This document shows, piece by piece, positions 1-8,615 of a DNA stretch of 58,947 bases. The stretch is from NCBI GenBank assembly GCA_947627535.1, contig CANQWM010000005.1:1-58947 (forward strand), given 5' to 3'. Numbering within the stretch: position 1 is the first letter of the stretch; the number at the start of each line of letters is the position of its first letter. Origin of the DNA: an uncultured Acetatifactor sp. (GTDB lineage: Bacteria > Bacillota > Clostridia > Lachnospirales > Lachnospiraceae). Position numbers and translations under genes: made by a program. Below the pieces are notes generated by a model. The model worked only from the letters and a program-made list of their open reading frames with translations, was not told the DNA's origin and made no database searches.

Positions 1-22
1 TACCGGCTGTTCGCTGGACTTT

Positions 23-80
23 ACCGGGGCAGGACTCGCACCTGCCTATATTTCAAGCGCCGAACTGGCGCACTCCCTAT
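23..80 (-). other. tRNA-like relic (T-arm-like and anticodon-arm-like hairpins)
   Basis: Read on the minus strand, positions 45-29 form a perfect 5-bp stem with a 7-nt loop (GCAGG, TGCGAGT, CCTGC) that resembles a tRNA T-arm. Positions 71-57 form a second 5-bp GCGCC/GGCGC hairpin where an anticodon arm would lie. No matching 5' acceptor strand or D-arm is visible, so this is not a normal tRNA. It could be a decayed tRNA, a tRNA-like element or part of another structured RNA whose remainder lies outside the window. Confidence 0.35.
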
Positions 81-143
81 CATTATTATATCAAAATATA
101 TTTTTTATGCAATATTTTTTCACAATAAATTTAAGTATGCAAA

Positions 144-172
144 ACGGGAAGCCTTAATTACTGGCTTCCCGT
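144..172 (-). terminator. Intrinsic terminator after metK
   Basis: A 10-bp perfect inverted repeat (ACGGGAAGCC and GGCTTCCCGT, loop 9 nt) lies 23 bp past the metK stop. On the minus strand it is followed by TTTTGC. The other side is also T-rich, so it may work in both directions. Confidence 0.8.
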
Positions 173-194
173 AGTTTTGTGTCTACTTAAATTC

Positions 195-1382
195 TTAAAG
201 ATATTTTTTCAAAGCTTCCGCCTTGTCCAATGCCTCCCAGGGAAGCGAGAGATCATCCCTCCCGAAGTGGCCATAAGCAGCCGTCTGTTTATAGATCGGC
301 CTGCGCAGATCCAGCATCTTGATAATGCCGGCCGGCCTAAGATCAAAGTTCTCTCTCACGATCTCAACCAGCTTCTCATTGCTCAGCTTTCCGGTTCCAA
401 AGGTATCCACAGCTACGGACGTAGGCTGCGCCACGCCGATTGCGTAGGAAAGCTGAATCTCACATTTTTCCGCCAGTCCCGCCGCAACAATATTCTTTGC
501 CACATAACGCGCCGCATAGGCCGCGCTTCTGTCAACCTTTGTGCAGTCCTTACCGGAAAAGGCACCGCCGCCGTGGCGTGCATAGCCGCCGTAAGTGTCC
601 ACGATAATCTTACGGCCCGTGAGACCGGCGTCGCCCTGCGGCCCGCCGATCACAAACCGGCCCGTGGGGTTGATGAAGAACTTCGTATCCGCATCCACAA
701 GCTCCTTGGGAAGAACAGGGTCGAGAACATATTTTTTAATATCGGTATGTATCTGTTCCTGGCTTACATCGCCGTCATGCTGGGTAGAGAGTACAACAGC
801 TTCCAGACGCACGGGCTTCCCGTTCTCGTCATATTCCACGGACACCTGGCTCTTTCCGTCGGGACGGAGATATTTCAGAGTGCCGTCCTTCCGCACTTTG
901 GTAAGCTGTCTTGTAAGCTTATGGGCCAGAGAAATGGGATACGGCATCAGTTCCGGCGTTTCATTGGTGGCATAGCCAAACATCATTCCCTGATCGCCGG
1001 CGCCGATGGCTTCCAGCTGTTCGTCCGTCATCCGGGACTCCTTTGCCTCAAGGGCCTTGTCCACTCCCATTGCGATATCGGGAGACTGCTTGTCAAGGGC
1101 AACCATAACAGCGCAGGTATTGCCGTCAAATCCTACCTTCGAGTCATTATAGCCAATGTCTGTGACGGTCTTGCGCACAATGGCGGGAATGTCGAGATTC
1201 GCCTTGGTCGTAATCTCTCCTGTGACAAGCACAAAGCCCGTGCAGCTCGCGGTCTCACAGGCCACGCGGCTCATGGGATCCTGTTCCATGCAGGCGTCCA
1301 GAATTGCGTCGGAGACGGCGTCACAGAGCTTGTCGGGATGGCCTTCTGTTACGGATTCCGATGTGAATAAGTGTTTTTCCAT
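195..1382 (-). CDS. metK: S-adenosylmethionine synthetase
   Basis: Cytosolic enzyme that makes S-adenosylmethionine from methionine and ATP. The 395-residue product has the usual family length. It shows the N-terminal [15 protein letters not shown] stretch, the ATP-binding GAGDQG signature at residues 127-132 and the phosphate-binding GGGAFSGKD loop at 271-279. The gene is monocistronic: it has its own promoter at 1622-1650, a SAM-I riboswitch with terminator in the leader, and a terminator after the stop. Transcription is therefore expected to fall when SAM is plentiful. No anomaly is seen, and the long open frame on the opposite strand is a shadow. Confidence 0.98.
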   Translation of the reverse strand: MEKHLFTSESVTEGHPDKLCDAVSDAILDACMEQDPMSRVACETASCTGFVLVTGEITTKANLDIPAIVRKTVTDIGYNDSKVGFDGNTCAVMVALDKQSPDIAMGVDKALEAKESRMTDEQLEAIGAGDQGMMFGYATNETPELMPYPISLAHKLTRQLTKVRKDGTLKYLRPDGKSQVSVEYDENGKPVRLEAVVLSTQHDGDVSQEQIHTDIKKYVLDPVLPKELVDADTKFFINPTGRFVIGGPQGDAGLTGRKIIVDTYGGYARHGGGAFSGKDCTKVDRSAAYAARYVAKNIVAAGLAEKCEIQLSYAIGVAQPTSVAVDTFGTGKLSNEKLVEIVRENFDLRPAGIIKMLDLRRPIYKQTAAYGHFGRDDLSLPWEALDKAEALKKYL

Positions 1383-1447
1383 AGTGTCTTTCCTCCTTGG
1401 GTTGATTGCTGCGTAAAATGGTTTCCCTGCAAAAAGAAAAAATGAAA

Positions 1448-1471
1448 AGGTCCGCTGCGATAAGCGGACCT
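1448..1471 (-). terminator. Expression-platform terminator of the metK riboswitch
   Basis: A 9-bp perfect stem (AGGTCCGCT and AGCGGACCT) with a 6-nt loop is followed on the minus strand by a long U-rich tract. It lies between the SAM aptamer and the metK start, which is the position of the regulated terminator in S-box leaders. Confidence 0.88.
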
Positions 1472-1490
1472 GAATCTTTCGATCATCAAT

Positions 1491-1592
1491 CCTCTTATTG
1501 CTCGATTTTACTCGCTCAGGTGGGCACCTTCCTGCAAAGGGGTTGCCGTGGCTTCATCGATCCTATGTATCTCCGCCAGCTCTGAATAAGAG
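1491..1592 (-). promoter_or_regulatory. SAM-I (S-box) riboswitch aptamer
   Basis: The minus strand contains the S-box landmarks in order: the P1 strand CTTATTCAGAG, the GCTGGCGGAG block, GATGAAGCCACGGCAACCC, the AAGGTGC segment, and CCTGAGCGAG. The closing P1 strand CAATAAGAGG follows. It sits between a strong promoter and metK and is followed by a terminator. The family terminates transcription when SAM binds. Confidence 0.93.
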
Positions 1593-1621
1593 AAATCATA
1601 TTCACTTTTTCCAACATCACT

Positions 1622-1650
1622 ACTATACACGATACGGCTGTCTCTGTCAA
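1622..1650 (-). promoter_or_regulatory. Promoter of metK leader
   Basis: The minus strand reads TTGACA, a 17-bp spacer, then TATAGT: a perfect -35 and a five-of-six -10. The -35 overlaps the murA stop codon. The predicted start lies just upstream of the riboswitch. Confidence 0.85.
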
Positions 1651-2939
1651 CCTGTTTTCAGTTTAAATTTCTGATAATCCTTTTCCGTCTGCACAAGCTC
1701 GATCTGCGCGCCCAATCCCTGAAGCTTCAGGTGGAAATCCTCGTACCCTCTTTCGATATATTGAATATCATCCACCGTAGTGAACCCCACAGCCGCCAGC
1801 GCCGCGATCACGAGAGCCGCTCCGGCGCGGAGATCCGGCGCGGAGATGCTGGCTCCGGTATACCTGGGAACGCCGTCGATAATTGCGGTGTTTCCTTCCA
1901 CCTTTATATTGGCTCCCATTCTGGTCAGCTCTTCCACATATTTAAAACGATTCTCAAAAATGCTCTCCGTGACGATGCTGGTCCCTCTGGACAGAGCCAG
2001 CGCCACCGTGATCTGGGGCTGCATATCGGTGGGGAACCCGGGATAAGGGAGCGTCTTTACCTGCGTATGGTTTAAGGGTTTGGAAGCCACAACGCGGATA
2101 CAGTCGTCCGCTTCTTCCACCTCGCATCCGATCTCGAGCAGCTTTGCCGTGATCGATTCCAGATGCTTCGGAATCACGTTCTTTACCGTCACGTCCCCTT
2201 TGGTCACCGCGGCGGCAAACATGAAGGTGCCCGCTTCGATCTGATCGGGAATAATGGTATAATCCGAACCGTGAAGCTTTGACACGCCCCTGATACGGAT
2301 TACATCCGTGCCCGCGCCCTTGATGTTAGCGCCCATACTGTTCAGAAAATTTGCCAGATCCACTACATGGGGCTCCTTGGCGGAATTCTCGATGATGGTC
2401 ATACCCTCCGCCATGGCGGCGGCCATCATCACGTTGATGGTCGCGCCCACGCTGGACACATCCATATAAATATGGCTGCCCACAAGGCGCTCCGCCTTGG
2501 CCTTGATCAGTCCATGCTCAATGACGACTTCCGCGCCAAGGGCACGGAACCCCTTGATATGCTGGTCGATAGCCCGGCATCCGATATCGCATCCGCCGGG
2601 CAGTGCCACCTCCGCGCATTTAAACTTTCCGAGCAGCGCTCCCAGCAGATAATAGGAGGCCCTGATCTTTTTGATCCCTTCCGTATCTACAACAAGACTG
2701 CTCACATTGCCTGCATTCAGTACGACCTTATGCCTGTCTGTGCGCTTTACCAGAACGCCGATCCCCTGCATGGCCTCCAAAAGCACATTCGTGTCCCTCA
2801 CATCAGGCATGTTATCTATATAGACGGTTTCATCCGTCATTACGGAAGCAGCGAGAATAGGAAGCGCGGCGTTTTTTGCGCCTCCTATTTCCACGTCTCC
2901 CACTAAAGGATTGCCGCCTTTGATCGCATATTGTTCCAT
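1647..2939 (-). CDS. murA: UDP-N-acetylglucosamine 1-carboxyvinyltransferase
   Basis: First committed step of peptidoglycan synthesis: transfers enolpyruvate from PEP to UDP-GlcNAc in the cytosol. The 430-residue length is normal for MurA. The substrate-binding KNAALP motif begins at residue 22. The fosfomycin-target cysteine is present (Cys117 in PGGCDIG). The DQHIKGF stretch also fits MurA rather than AroA. A promoter candidate lies at 3044-3072. Clostridia often carry two MurA paralogues, and the sequence alone does not say whether this is the MurA or MurZ type. The stop codon overlaps the metK -35 box. Confidence 0.96.
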   Translation of the reverse strand: MEQYAIKGGNPLVGDVEIGGAKNAALPILAASVMTDETVYIDNMPDVRDTNVLLEAMQGIGVLVKRTDRHKVVLNAGNVSSLVVDTEGIKKIRASYYLLGALLGKFKCAEVALPGGCDIGCRAIDQHIKGFRALGAEVVIEHGLIKAKAERLVGSHIYMDVSSVGATINVMMAAAMAEGMTIIENSAKEPHVVDLANFLNSMGANIKGAGTDVIRIRGVSKLHGSDYTIIPDQIEAGTFMFAAAVTKGDVTVKNVIPKHLESITAKLLEIGCEVEEADDCIRVVASKPLNHTQVKTLPYPGFPTDMQPQITVALALSRGTSIVTESIFENRFKYVEELTRMGANIKVEGNTAIIDGVPRYTGASISAPDLRAGAALVIAALAAVGFTTVDDIQYIERGYEDFHLKLQGLGAQIELVQTEKDYQKFKLKTG

Positions 2940-3043
2940 CTATCTATACCTCTAAGGTCAAATTCTGATTTTTCACATAACAACACAAACCGCGCTCTTC
3001 CCGCACGGTCTGTACGGACTACATTGTCCTGAATAATATAGCA

Positions 3044-3072
3044 ATGTTACCATATTTTTCCGCATTTGTAAA
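3044..3072 (-). promoter_or_regulatory. Candidate murA promoter
   Basis: The minus strand shows TTTACA, 17 bp, then TAACAT. The -35 is good and the -10 is only four of six. An alternative -10 (TATTAT) lies a few bases downstream. The distance to the murA ATG is about 100 bp. Confidence 0.4.
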
Positions 3073-3115
3073 TAGAACACGCATTCGTCCGGCACCGCCG
3101 CACATCTGCAGGGCA

Positions 3116-4699
3116 TCAGTTGCCGTATTTGCTAAGCTCCTTCTCAGGATCCACCTGTTTTCCGTTGATCAGAATCTCAAAGTGCAGATGGGGGCCTGTG
3201 GTGACACCGGTATTTCCGCTCAGGGCGATCTTTTCTCCCTGCTTTACGGTCTGTCCCGCTTTCACCAGTATCTTGCTCAGATGTCCGTAACGGGTCTGCC
3301 TGCCGTCCTCATGGTTAATATAGACGACATAACCGTAACCGCTGCCCCAGCCGGCTTTCGCCACCGTACCGCCGCAGGAAGCATACACGGGCGTACCGGT
3401 GGGAGTCGCCCAGTCCACGCCCTTATGATACGTGCTGGCGCCTTTCTTTGGCGCCTTTCTGGGACCGAACTTAGACGTTCTGCGCCCGCCGGAAATAGGC
3501 CTGATATAGGTAGGAGGAATCCTGGTGCCACGTTCCACAATCTTGGCGACCGCCTCCTGAACTATTTCCTCCTTCAGCAGAACTCTGGAAACTTCCTTAT
3601 CGTTTACGTAACTGACATTGGCCACTACCTTGCGAAAACCTGCGGAAGGCTGCTGGTGTACCTTTGTCTGATTGGTGTACCAGTTATCGTTATCTATATA
3701 GATGACATCAGCGTCATAAGTTTCCTCATAATACTGCTGCTCTGTTCTGGTCACGGAAAGCTCCGGCTCCGGAATGGTAATGATCAGCTTCTGACCGATC
3801 CGGAGCGTGCTTTCAATGCTCTCCAGACTGTCGTTCATTGCCACAATGCTGTCCATGGGGATATTGACCTTGAGGGCGATAGCCGACAGCGTATCCCCGG
3901 CCTCCACTTCATACTCCCCGGGTACTTCCTGGTCCTTTGTCACCTGTTCGATGGCTTCGGAAACCGGCGTCAGCTGACTCACCGGAAGATACGATTCCAC
4001 GATTTCTACTTCCTCGGAAAATCCCATCTCCAGAATGCCAAGATCATAATCCGAAAAATCCTTTTCCTCCTGCATTTCGACAGGCTCTTTTATACTGTCA
4101 AAAAGAGCCTGTATCCCTCCCTGGCAGGCGACCACCTCTTCTTCCGCCTCTCGGTTGACAGATGCAACATTTGCCGTAAGCACATTAAATTCCTTGTCGG
4201 TGTCGTATGTCAGTCCTACCCGAAAAGTGTCTTCGCTGTCATACTTGTCCACCGCAGCCTGGAGGAGCTGGTCTACCTCCTCCACACTGGCCAGATTGAC
4301 GATATACTCATTCACCTTGAGCGTATAGGACCGGTGCATGGTCTCCTGTATGCTCTCCCGCAATGCAGTCTCCATGTTTTCCAGAACCGTATTTCTGTCG
4401 TCGACCTTTCCCCACAGCACTTCCTCGCCTTCCACATCGAGCCCGGCTTCCATAAAAACCAGTTCCTCGCTGGCGGAGGTCACATTTCTGCGCGCCTGGA
4501 TCAACAGTTCTTCCGCCTCCTGCGCATTGTCCAGGGTTCCTACAGCCTGTCCATTCACCTGCACATAAAAAATATTCTCTCCTGTCCTTTCAAAAGGAGT
4601 ATATCCCCTTAAAAACAGCATACAGAAAAAGATGGTGAACGCTGTACTTATAATATATGTAAACCTGTATTTTTTATGATTGATTTTTGTCTTTTTCAT
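3116..4699 (-). CDS. Membrane-anchored LysM-G5-M23 peptidoglycan endopeptidase
   Basis: Predicted cell-wall hydrolase acting outside the membrane. It has a basic N-terminus, one membrane segment at about residues 13-31, an extracellular spacer, a LysM wall-binding domain at about 262-310 and a G5-like segment at about 313-395. The C-terminal M23 (LytM) domain spans about 405-520. Zinc ligands look intact: His425 and Asp429 in YHKGVD, His473 in YGHLS, and His504/His506 in PHLHFE. It is therefore expected to be an active peptidase. The ATG is preceded by GGAAGAG. A strong promoter (4744-4772) lies just upstream, so it is transcribed apart from the glycosyltransferases. Its exact wall target is unknown. 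Confidence 0.88.
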   Translation of the reverse strand: MKKTKINHKKYRFTYIISTAFTIFFCMLFLRGYTPFERTGENIFYVQVNGQAVGTLDNAQEAEELLIQARRNVTSASEELVFMEAGLDVEGEEVLWGKVDDRNTVLENMETALRESIQETMHRSYTLKVNEYIVNLASVEEVDQLLQAAVDKYDSEDTFRVGLTYDTDKEFNVLTANVASVNREAEEEVVACQGGIQALFDSIKEPVEMQEEKDFSDYDLGILEMGFSEEVEIVESYLPVSQLTPVSEAIEQVTKDQEVPGEYEVEAGDTLSAIALKVNIPMDSIVAMNDSLESIESTLRIGQKLIITIPEPELSVTRTEQQYYEETYDADVIYIDNDNWYTNQTKVHQQPSAGFRKVVANVSYVNDKEVSRVLLKEEIVQEAVAKIVERGTRIPPTYIRPISGGRRTSKFGPRKAPKKGASTYHKGVDWATPTGTPVYASCGGTVAKAGWGSGYGYVVYINHEDGRQTRYGHLSKILVKAGQTVKQGEKIALSGNTGVTTGPHLHFEILINGKQVDPEKELSKYGN

Positions 4700-4743
4700 C
4701 GCTCTTCCACATTTAATAATTTTGTAATAATTACCACAGACTC

Positions 4744-4772
4744 ATTCTACCAGTATTTTCAGGGCTTGTAAA
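4744..4772 (-). promoter_or_regulatory. Promoter of the M23 peptidase gene
   Basis: TTTACA, a 17-bp spacer, then TAGAAT on the minus strand: five of six at each box. It gives a short leader before the ATG at 4699. Confidence 0.7.
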
Positions 4773-4813
4773 GCACGTTTTCAGAAGAAAGACGCCGCTT
4801 AGGATGCCCGATA

Positions 4814-6433
4814 CTATTTCTGATAGAACAAAGAATAACACTGATATCTGACCTCCGTGTATCCCAGGCTTCTCAAAAGCTGCGCATAATCCGCATATTT
4901 GTCGCTGACGATATAATTGCACCCATCCTCCGGCTGCGTAAGCGCGCCGCAATAATAATAGCCCATCAGAAGTCTTTCATCCGTATACAGCATTAAGTCA
5001 TACGGCGAAAACGGATGGCTGGCCGCAAAATAGACCGGTTCCTGGGCCATATAGGTACGTTCATGCCGGTATTCAGGATGTTCTTCCAGAAATTCCACGG
5101 CATCCGAAACCGTAATGTCAAAAAAAGGAAGCGTCGGATAATCCGCGCTGTATCCTCCCAGATAATAATATACACCGAACCGCAGAAACCCAGCAGCGTA
5201 CAGAACCAGACAGACGGCCGCTGCAGGTCTGCACCACCCCATTTTATGAAGTTCCACGGTTTCACATCCGCTTTCTCTGTCAAATCTCAGCGTAATATGT
5301 TTGCATTTTCCCATTCTCCACAATACATATATTCCGTCTACGGCCAGATAAACCACTGTGAAAAAAATTCCGTTCACCTTATTGGTGTTGGTCCCGGTCA
5401 CGCAGCTCATGACAAAAAGCATTGCAAGGAACCAAAAAAGAGGATAAACTCCTGAAAAGAAATCACGGTTCTTAAGAGATTTCCCCCATCGCAGCAGATT
5501 ATGCAGCAAACCGATCAGCGCCAGCGGAATCGTTACGTAATACAGGTTAGGATACCCGGGGATCGAATTGTATGCGAGATTGTCTCCAATAAAAATACTG
5601 TTTAAAACTTCCGTAAAATTCTTCCATCCCGGCAGACCGATCTCCGAGATCCGATATCCCTGCAGCTTTGTAATCGTAAAAATTCCCAAACGCATTTCTT
5701 CCAGATCAAAAGCGTTGATGTACTGTTCCAACAGAAGCGGGAACGCCAGAATACCCAGAGGGATCGCCATACATAACCACCGGGATACCGAAAACTTCTT
5801 TACCCGCAGCGCATATAAAAAAGACAGCAGCAAAAACAAGGGCAGCGCCAGATAAGCGATAGCATAGGTATACAGTACCAAGCCTCCTGTAATTCCCGCG
5901 AGAACGTACCATCTATAGTGTCCGTTCTCCATGGCACACATAAAACAGTAAAGAAACACCGTAGACATTCCTGCCATAAGACTGCTCTCAAGGCCAAATC
6001 TGCCCGCCATAATAAAATAGGGACAGATAATGATCAACCCGGCCGTCAGCAGCGAATACACAAACCGCCGATGAAAGGAATGAAAAACCAGCAGCATGCC
6101 AAACACCATCGTCAGCAGGGAAAAAATGATCGCAGGCACCCGGATCAGTCCCTGCGAATAGCCGAATAGTTTGAAAAGACCTGCAAGAATATAGCAGTAA
6201 AGTACGTTTTGTCCTCCGCCATAATTGATCAGATACACAGGCCAGGATTTCAGATGACGGTCCACGCCATAATTTGCCAGACTCCAGGCATCATAAGCCA
6301 GGGCCGCCTCATCCACATGCAGCCCGTTAGGGATAATATGATTTCTCCATATTCTGGTGGCCAAAAATACCAAAAAGAGAACAACGGTTGTACTAAAATA
6401 AAGAAGATACCTTTTTCGCTTGCTAATGTTCAT
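4814..6433 (-). CDS. GT-C family membrane glycosyltransferase (ArnT/PMT-like), paralogue 1
   Basis: A 539-residue polytopic protein with about ten hydrophobic segments. The first extracytoplasmic loop after TM1 carries an acidic motif, HVDEA (Asp41-Glu42), as in GT-C enzymes that use polyprenyl-phosphate sugars (GT39/GT83-like). A soluble C-terminal region follows the last membrane segment. The start overlaps the preceding gene by 11 bp. It is clearly paralogous to that gene: both have an acidic DEA motif followed by a DAW-(S/A)L-x-x-YG-x-DR segment and similar length. Family knowledge suggests transfer of a sugar from a lipid carrier outside the membrane; donor and acceptor cannot be read from sequence. 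Confidence 0.82.
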   Translation of the reverse strand: MNISKRKRYLLYFSTTVVLFLVFLATRIWRNHIIPNGLHVDEAALAYDAWSLANYGVDRHLKSWPVYLINYGGGQNVLYCYILAGLFKLFGYSQGLIRVPAIIFSLLTMVFGMLLVFHSFHRRFVYSLLTAGLIIICPYFIMAGRFGLESSLMAGMSTVFLYCFMCAMENGHYRWYVLAGITGGLVLYTYAIAYLALPLFLLLSFLYALRVKKFSVSRWLCMAIPLGILAFPLLLEQYINAFDLEEMRLGIFTITKLQGYRISEIGLPGWKNFTEVLNSIFIGDNLAYNSIPGYPNLYYVTIPLALIGLLHNLLRWGKSLKNRDFFSGVYPLFWFLAMLFVMSCVTGTNTNKVNGIFFTVVYLAVDGIYVLWRMGKCKHITLRFDRESGCETVELHKMGWCRPAAAVCLVLYAAGFLRFGVYYYLGGYSADYPTLPFFDITVSDAVEFLEEHPEYRHERTYMAQEPVYFAASHPFSPYDLMLYTDERLLMGYYYCGALTQPEDGCNYIVSDKYADYAQLLRSLGYTEVRYQCYSLFYQK

Positions 6434-8027
6434 CTCCGCACTCTTCTCCTCTTATCAGAAAATAGTTCCCTTCCGCACGAAGGACCTCATACTGAAACGG
6501 CAGAGAATCCAATTCCCCCTGATACACAACATACAATCCCTCCAGATCCGGCCGGTCGACGCTCCCCATATCAATAAAATGATAGCGCTCTGAATAAGGG
6601 AGCAGCTCCCGTCCTCCGGTGACCTGCGTTTTTTCCTGATAATACTTCGCGTCGATCCGGCAGGCATACTGGGTAAGGATCTCTGTCATCTGCCAGTTTG
6701 TCTGCCATCCTGCGTCAGAAGTGATATACAGCCTGTCATACCCTTCCATTTCGTCGGCTTCCTTCACCGCAGTCAGAAAATCCGCGTGAAACAACAGTAA
6801 TATCCTGTCAGCAAACTCCGTAAAATAGCACGTCAGAAATAAAATAAAGCACCCTGCATACGCAGCTGCCGTCACATACTTCAGACCTTTTATTCTCTTT
6901 GCGGCGGCGCAAATCCCCCGGCAGCATAAAAAGATCAAAGGAAAAAAGATAATGTTGATCCGGTTCACATTGACCTGATAAGTTGTAAGCCCCACCCAGA
7001 TTCCCATCAGGAAAAAATACCACAGCGCCGTCCATCTTGTCTTTGCCTCCCTATCCTTCTCCCGCGCCAATTCCCTCCGAAACGTCACGATTCCGATCAG
7101 CATAAAAGGAATGGAAATATAATACATCGGCCCAAAATCAGGCAAAGCGTTGTAGATTGCGTCCGGTTTCTGCAAAAAGGCCGTATCAATCAAGGCCGTC
7201 AGATTTTTAAAAAGCTGCTCCATGGAGAAATTTAAGAACAATATGTCCTTGTTTCTGATACTCTCCGGGAAATAACTCAATGTAAAAAAGGGCGTTTTTA
7301 CAGACGGCCAGCCAAAGAAATTGATCGCCAATACCGCAATCTCCGGCAGCGCCGTCAGTACAAAAATCAGGGCACAGATCAGTACCTCCCCAGGGCGCAG
7401 CCGGCGCTGCTTCAGACACCACACCGCGTACCCCGACAGGAAAAGAGGCACCGTGTAAGCCGCGACTCCATAACAGTAAAACGTCAGTCCGAAAAATACC
7501 ATGGAAAGGTACAGCCATCTTTTCTTTTCCAGGCCCAGCAGCATCAGAAAAAAGGCCAGCAGAAACACATGAGGAAAAAGGTTGCAGTCCAACGACCAGC
7601 GGCTCTGCATAAAATGCCAGGGATTAACCGCCGTCATGGCCATTGCCAGAAGGCCAAATTTTTTAGAAAAAAGACGCTTCCCCACAAGATAGACCAGCGC
7701 CACGGAACCGCAGCCTGCCAAGAGCATAGGCAGCCGCACCGCCAGAGTGCAAAAGCCGAATATCCGGATAAAAGGAATCATGCAGTAGGAAAGCAGTACA
7801 CTCATCTGTCCGTACCGCCAGGCGGTAAAATGTACCGGCAGAAAAGTTCCGTATCTGTCTGTGCCGTACTGTGACAGCGCCCACGCATCTACTCCCGCCA
7901 TGGCCTCGTCCTGATTTACACCGCCTGGAATATCCACAAATCCCGCACAACGCACCGCTGCGGCTGCGATCAGAATAGCCCAGAAGAGCATCCGTGCCCT
8001 GCCGTCAGTCAAACCTGCTTTCTTCAC
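6423..8027 (-). CDS. GT-C family membrane glycosyltransferase (ArnT/PMT-like), paralogue 2
   Basis: A 534-residue multi-pass protein. TM1 is followed by NQDEA (Asp40-Glu41), the acidic motif expected in the first loop of GT-C transferases. The DAWALSQYGTDRYG stretch matches the same region of the downstream paralogue, pointing to an ancient tandem duplication. The C-terminal 110 residues are soluble and lack a recognised domain. The start overlaps the flavin reductase stop (ATGA), so the two are probably translationally coupled. Likely role: addition of a sugar to a surface acceptor on the outer face of the membrane. The substrate is unknown. Confidence 0.82.
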   Translation of the reverse strand: MKKAGLTDGRARMLFWAILIAAAAVRCAGFVDIPGGVNQDEAMAGVDAWALSQYGTDRYGTFLPVHFTAWRYGQMSVLLSYCMIPFIRIFGFCTLAVRLPMLLAGCGSVALVYLVGKRLFSKKFGLLAMAMTAVNPWHFMQSRWSLDCNLFPHVFLLAFFLMLLGLEKKRWLYLSMVFFGLTFYCYGVAAYTVPLFLSGYAVWCLKQRRLRPGEVLICALIFVLTALPEIAVLAINFFGWPSVKTPFFTLSYFPESIRNKDILFLNFSMEQLFKNLTALIDTAFLQKPDAIYNALPDFGPMYYISIPFMLIGIVTFRRELAREKDREAKTRWTALWYFFLMGIWVGLTTYQVNVNRINIIFFPLIFLCCRGICAAAKRIKGLKYVTAAAYAGCFILFLTCYFTEFADRILLLFHADFLTAVKEADEMEGYDRLYITSDAGWQTNWQMTEILTQYACRIDAKYYQEKTQVTGGRELLPYSERYHFIDMGSVDRPDLEGLYVVYQGELDSLPFQYEVLRAEGNYFLIRGEECGDEH

Positions 8028-8605
8028 GTCCTTTTCCTCTCGGGCCTGCGGCGGACACTGTAGCCAAAAGTACCAAGCTGTTCCCCACAGAGCAGATACG
8101 CGCCATGGGAATAGACCACCGGCTCCGCCTGCTCCAGATGGAACTTATGATGCGCGTCCATGTATCGCTGGTCTGCATGTACCGCCGCCACTTCCGCAAG
8201 GAACAGGTCGTGGGACCCAAGGCGCTGCACCTGCTTCACCTGACATTCCAGATTTACCGGACTTTCCCCGATCAAGGGCGCCTTTACCTTCTCAGCCGCC
8301 ACCGCCGTCAGCCCCAGCGCCGCAAACTTATCCACGTCCCGGCCGCTCTTTACCCCACAGTAATCCGCGGCATAAACCAGTTCGCGCGTTGTCAGATTGA
8401 TCACAAACTCACGTGTCCTTTGAAGAATCGGGTAAGAATACCGCTCCGGTCTTACCGAAATACTGACCATGGGCGGATTGGTACAAACCGTCCCCGCCCA
8501 TGCTATCGTGATAATATTTGTTTTTCCGCTTTCATCCGCCACGCTCACCATAACAACAGGCAGCGGATACAGCATGTTGCCCGGTTTCCAAAGTTCCTTT
8601 GCCAT
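8024..8605 (-). CDS. Flavin reductase-like FMN-binding protein (flavoredoxin type)
   Basis: A 193-residue flavin reductase domain protein (FMN-binding split barrel). It shows the family pattern: PLPVVMVSVAD near the start, then TIAWAGTVCTNPPMVSISVRP, the segment EFVINL, and a DKFAALGL stretch. The chosen ATG (8605) matches the usual family N-terminus and has GGGGAAGG just before it. The open frame extends 13 codons further but lacks support. It lies 10 bp after the coiled-coil gene and overlaps the GT-C gene by 4 bp, so it belongs to that operon. Such proteins bind FMN and act in electron transfer; a link to glycan synthesis is not established. Confidence 0.85.
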   Translation of the reverse strand: MAKELWKPGNMLYPLPVVMVSVADESGKTNIITIAWAGTVCTNPPMVSISVRPERYSYPILQRTREFVINLTTRELVYAADYCGVKSGRDVDKFAALGLTAVAAEKVKAPLIGESPVNLECQVKQVQRLGSHDLFLAEVAAVHADQRYMDAHHKFHLEQAEPVVYSHGAYLLCGEQLGTFGYSVRRRPERKRT

Positions 8606-8615
8606 ACCTTCCCCG

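Noticed and set aside
177..1370. Long plus-strand open frame opposite metK
   Set aside because: It is the complement of a highly conserved enzyme, has no ribosome-binding site and no recognisable protein motif; a shadow of metK codon use.
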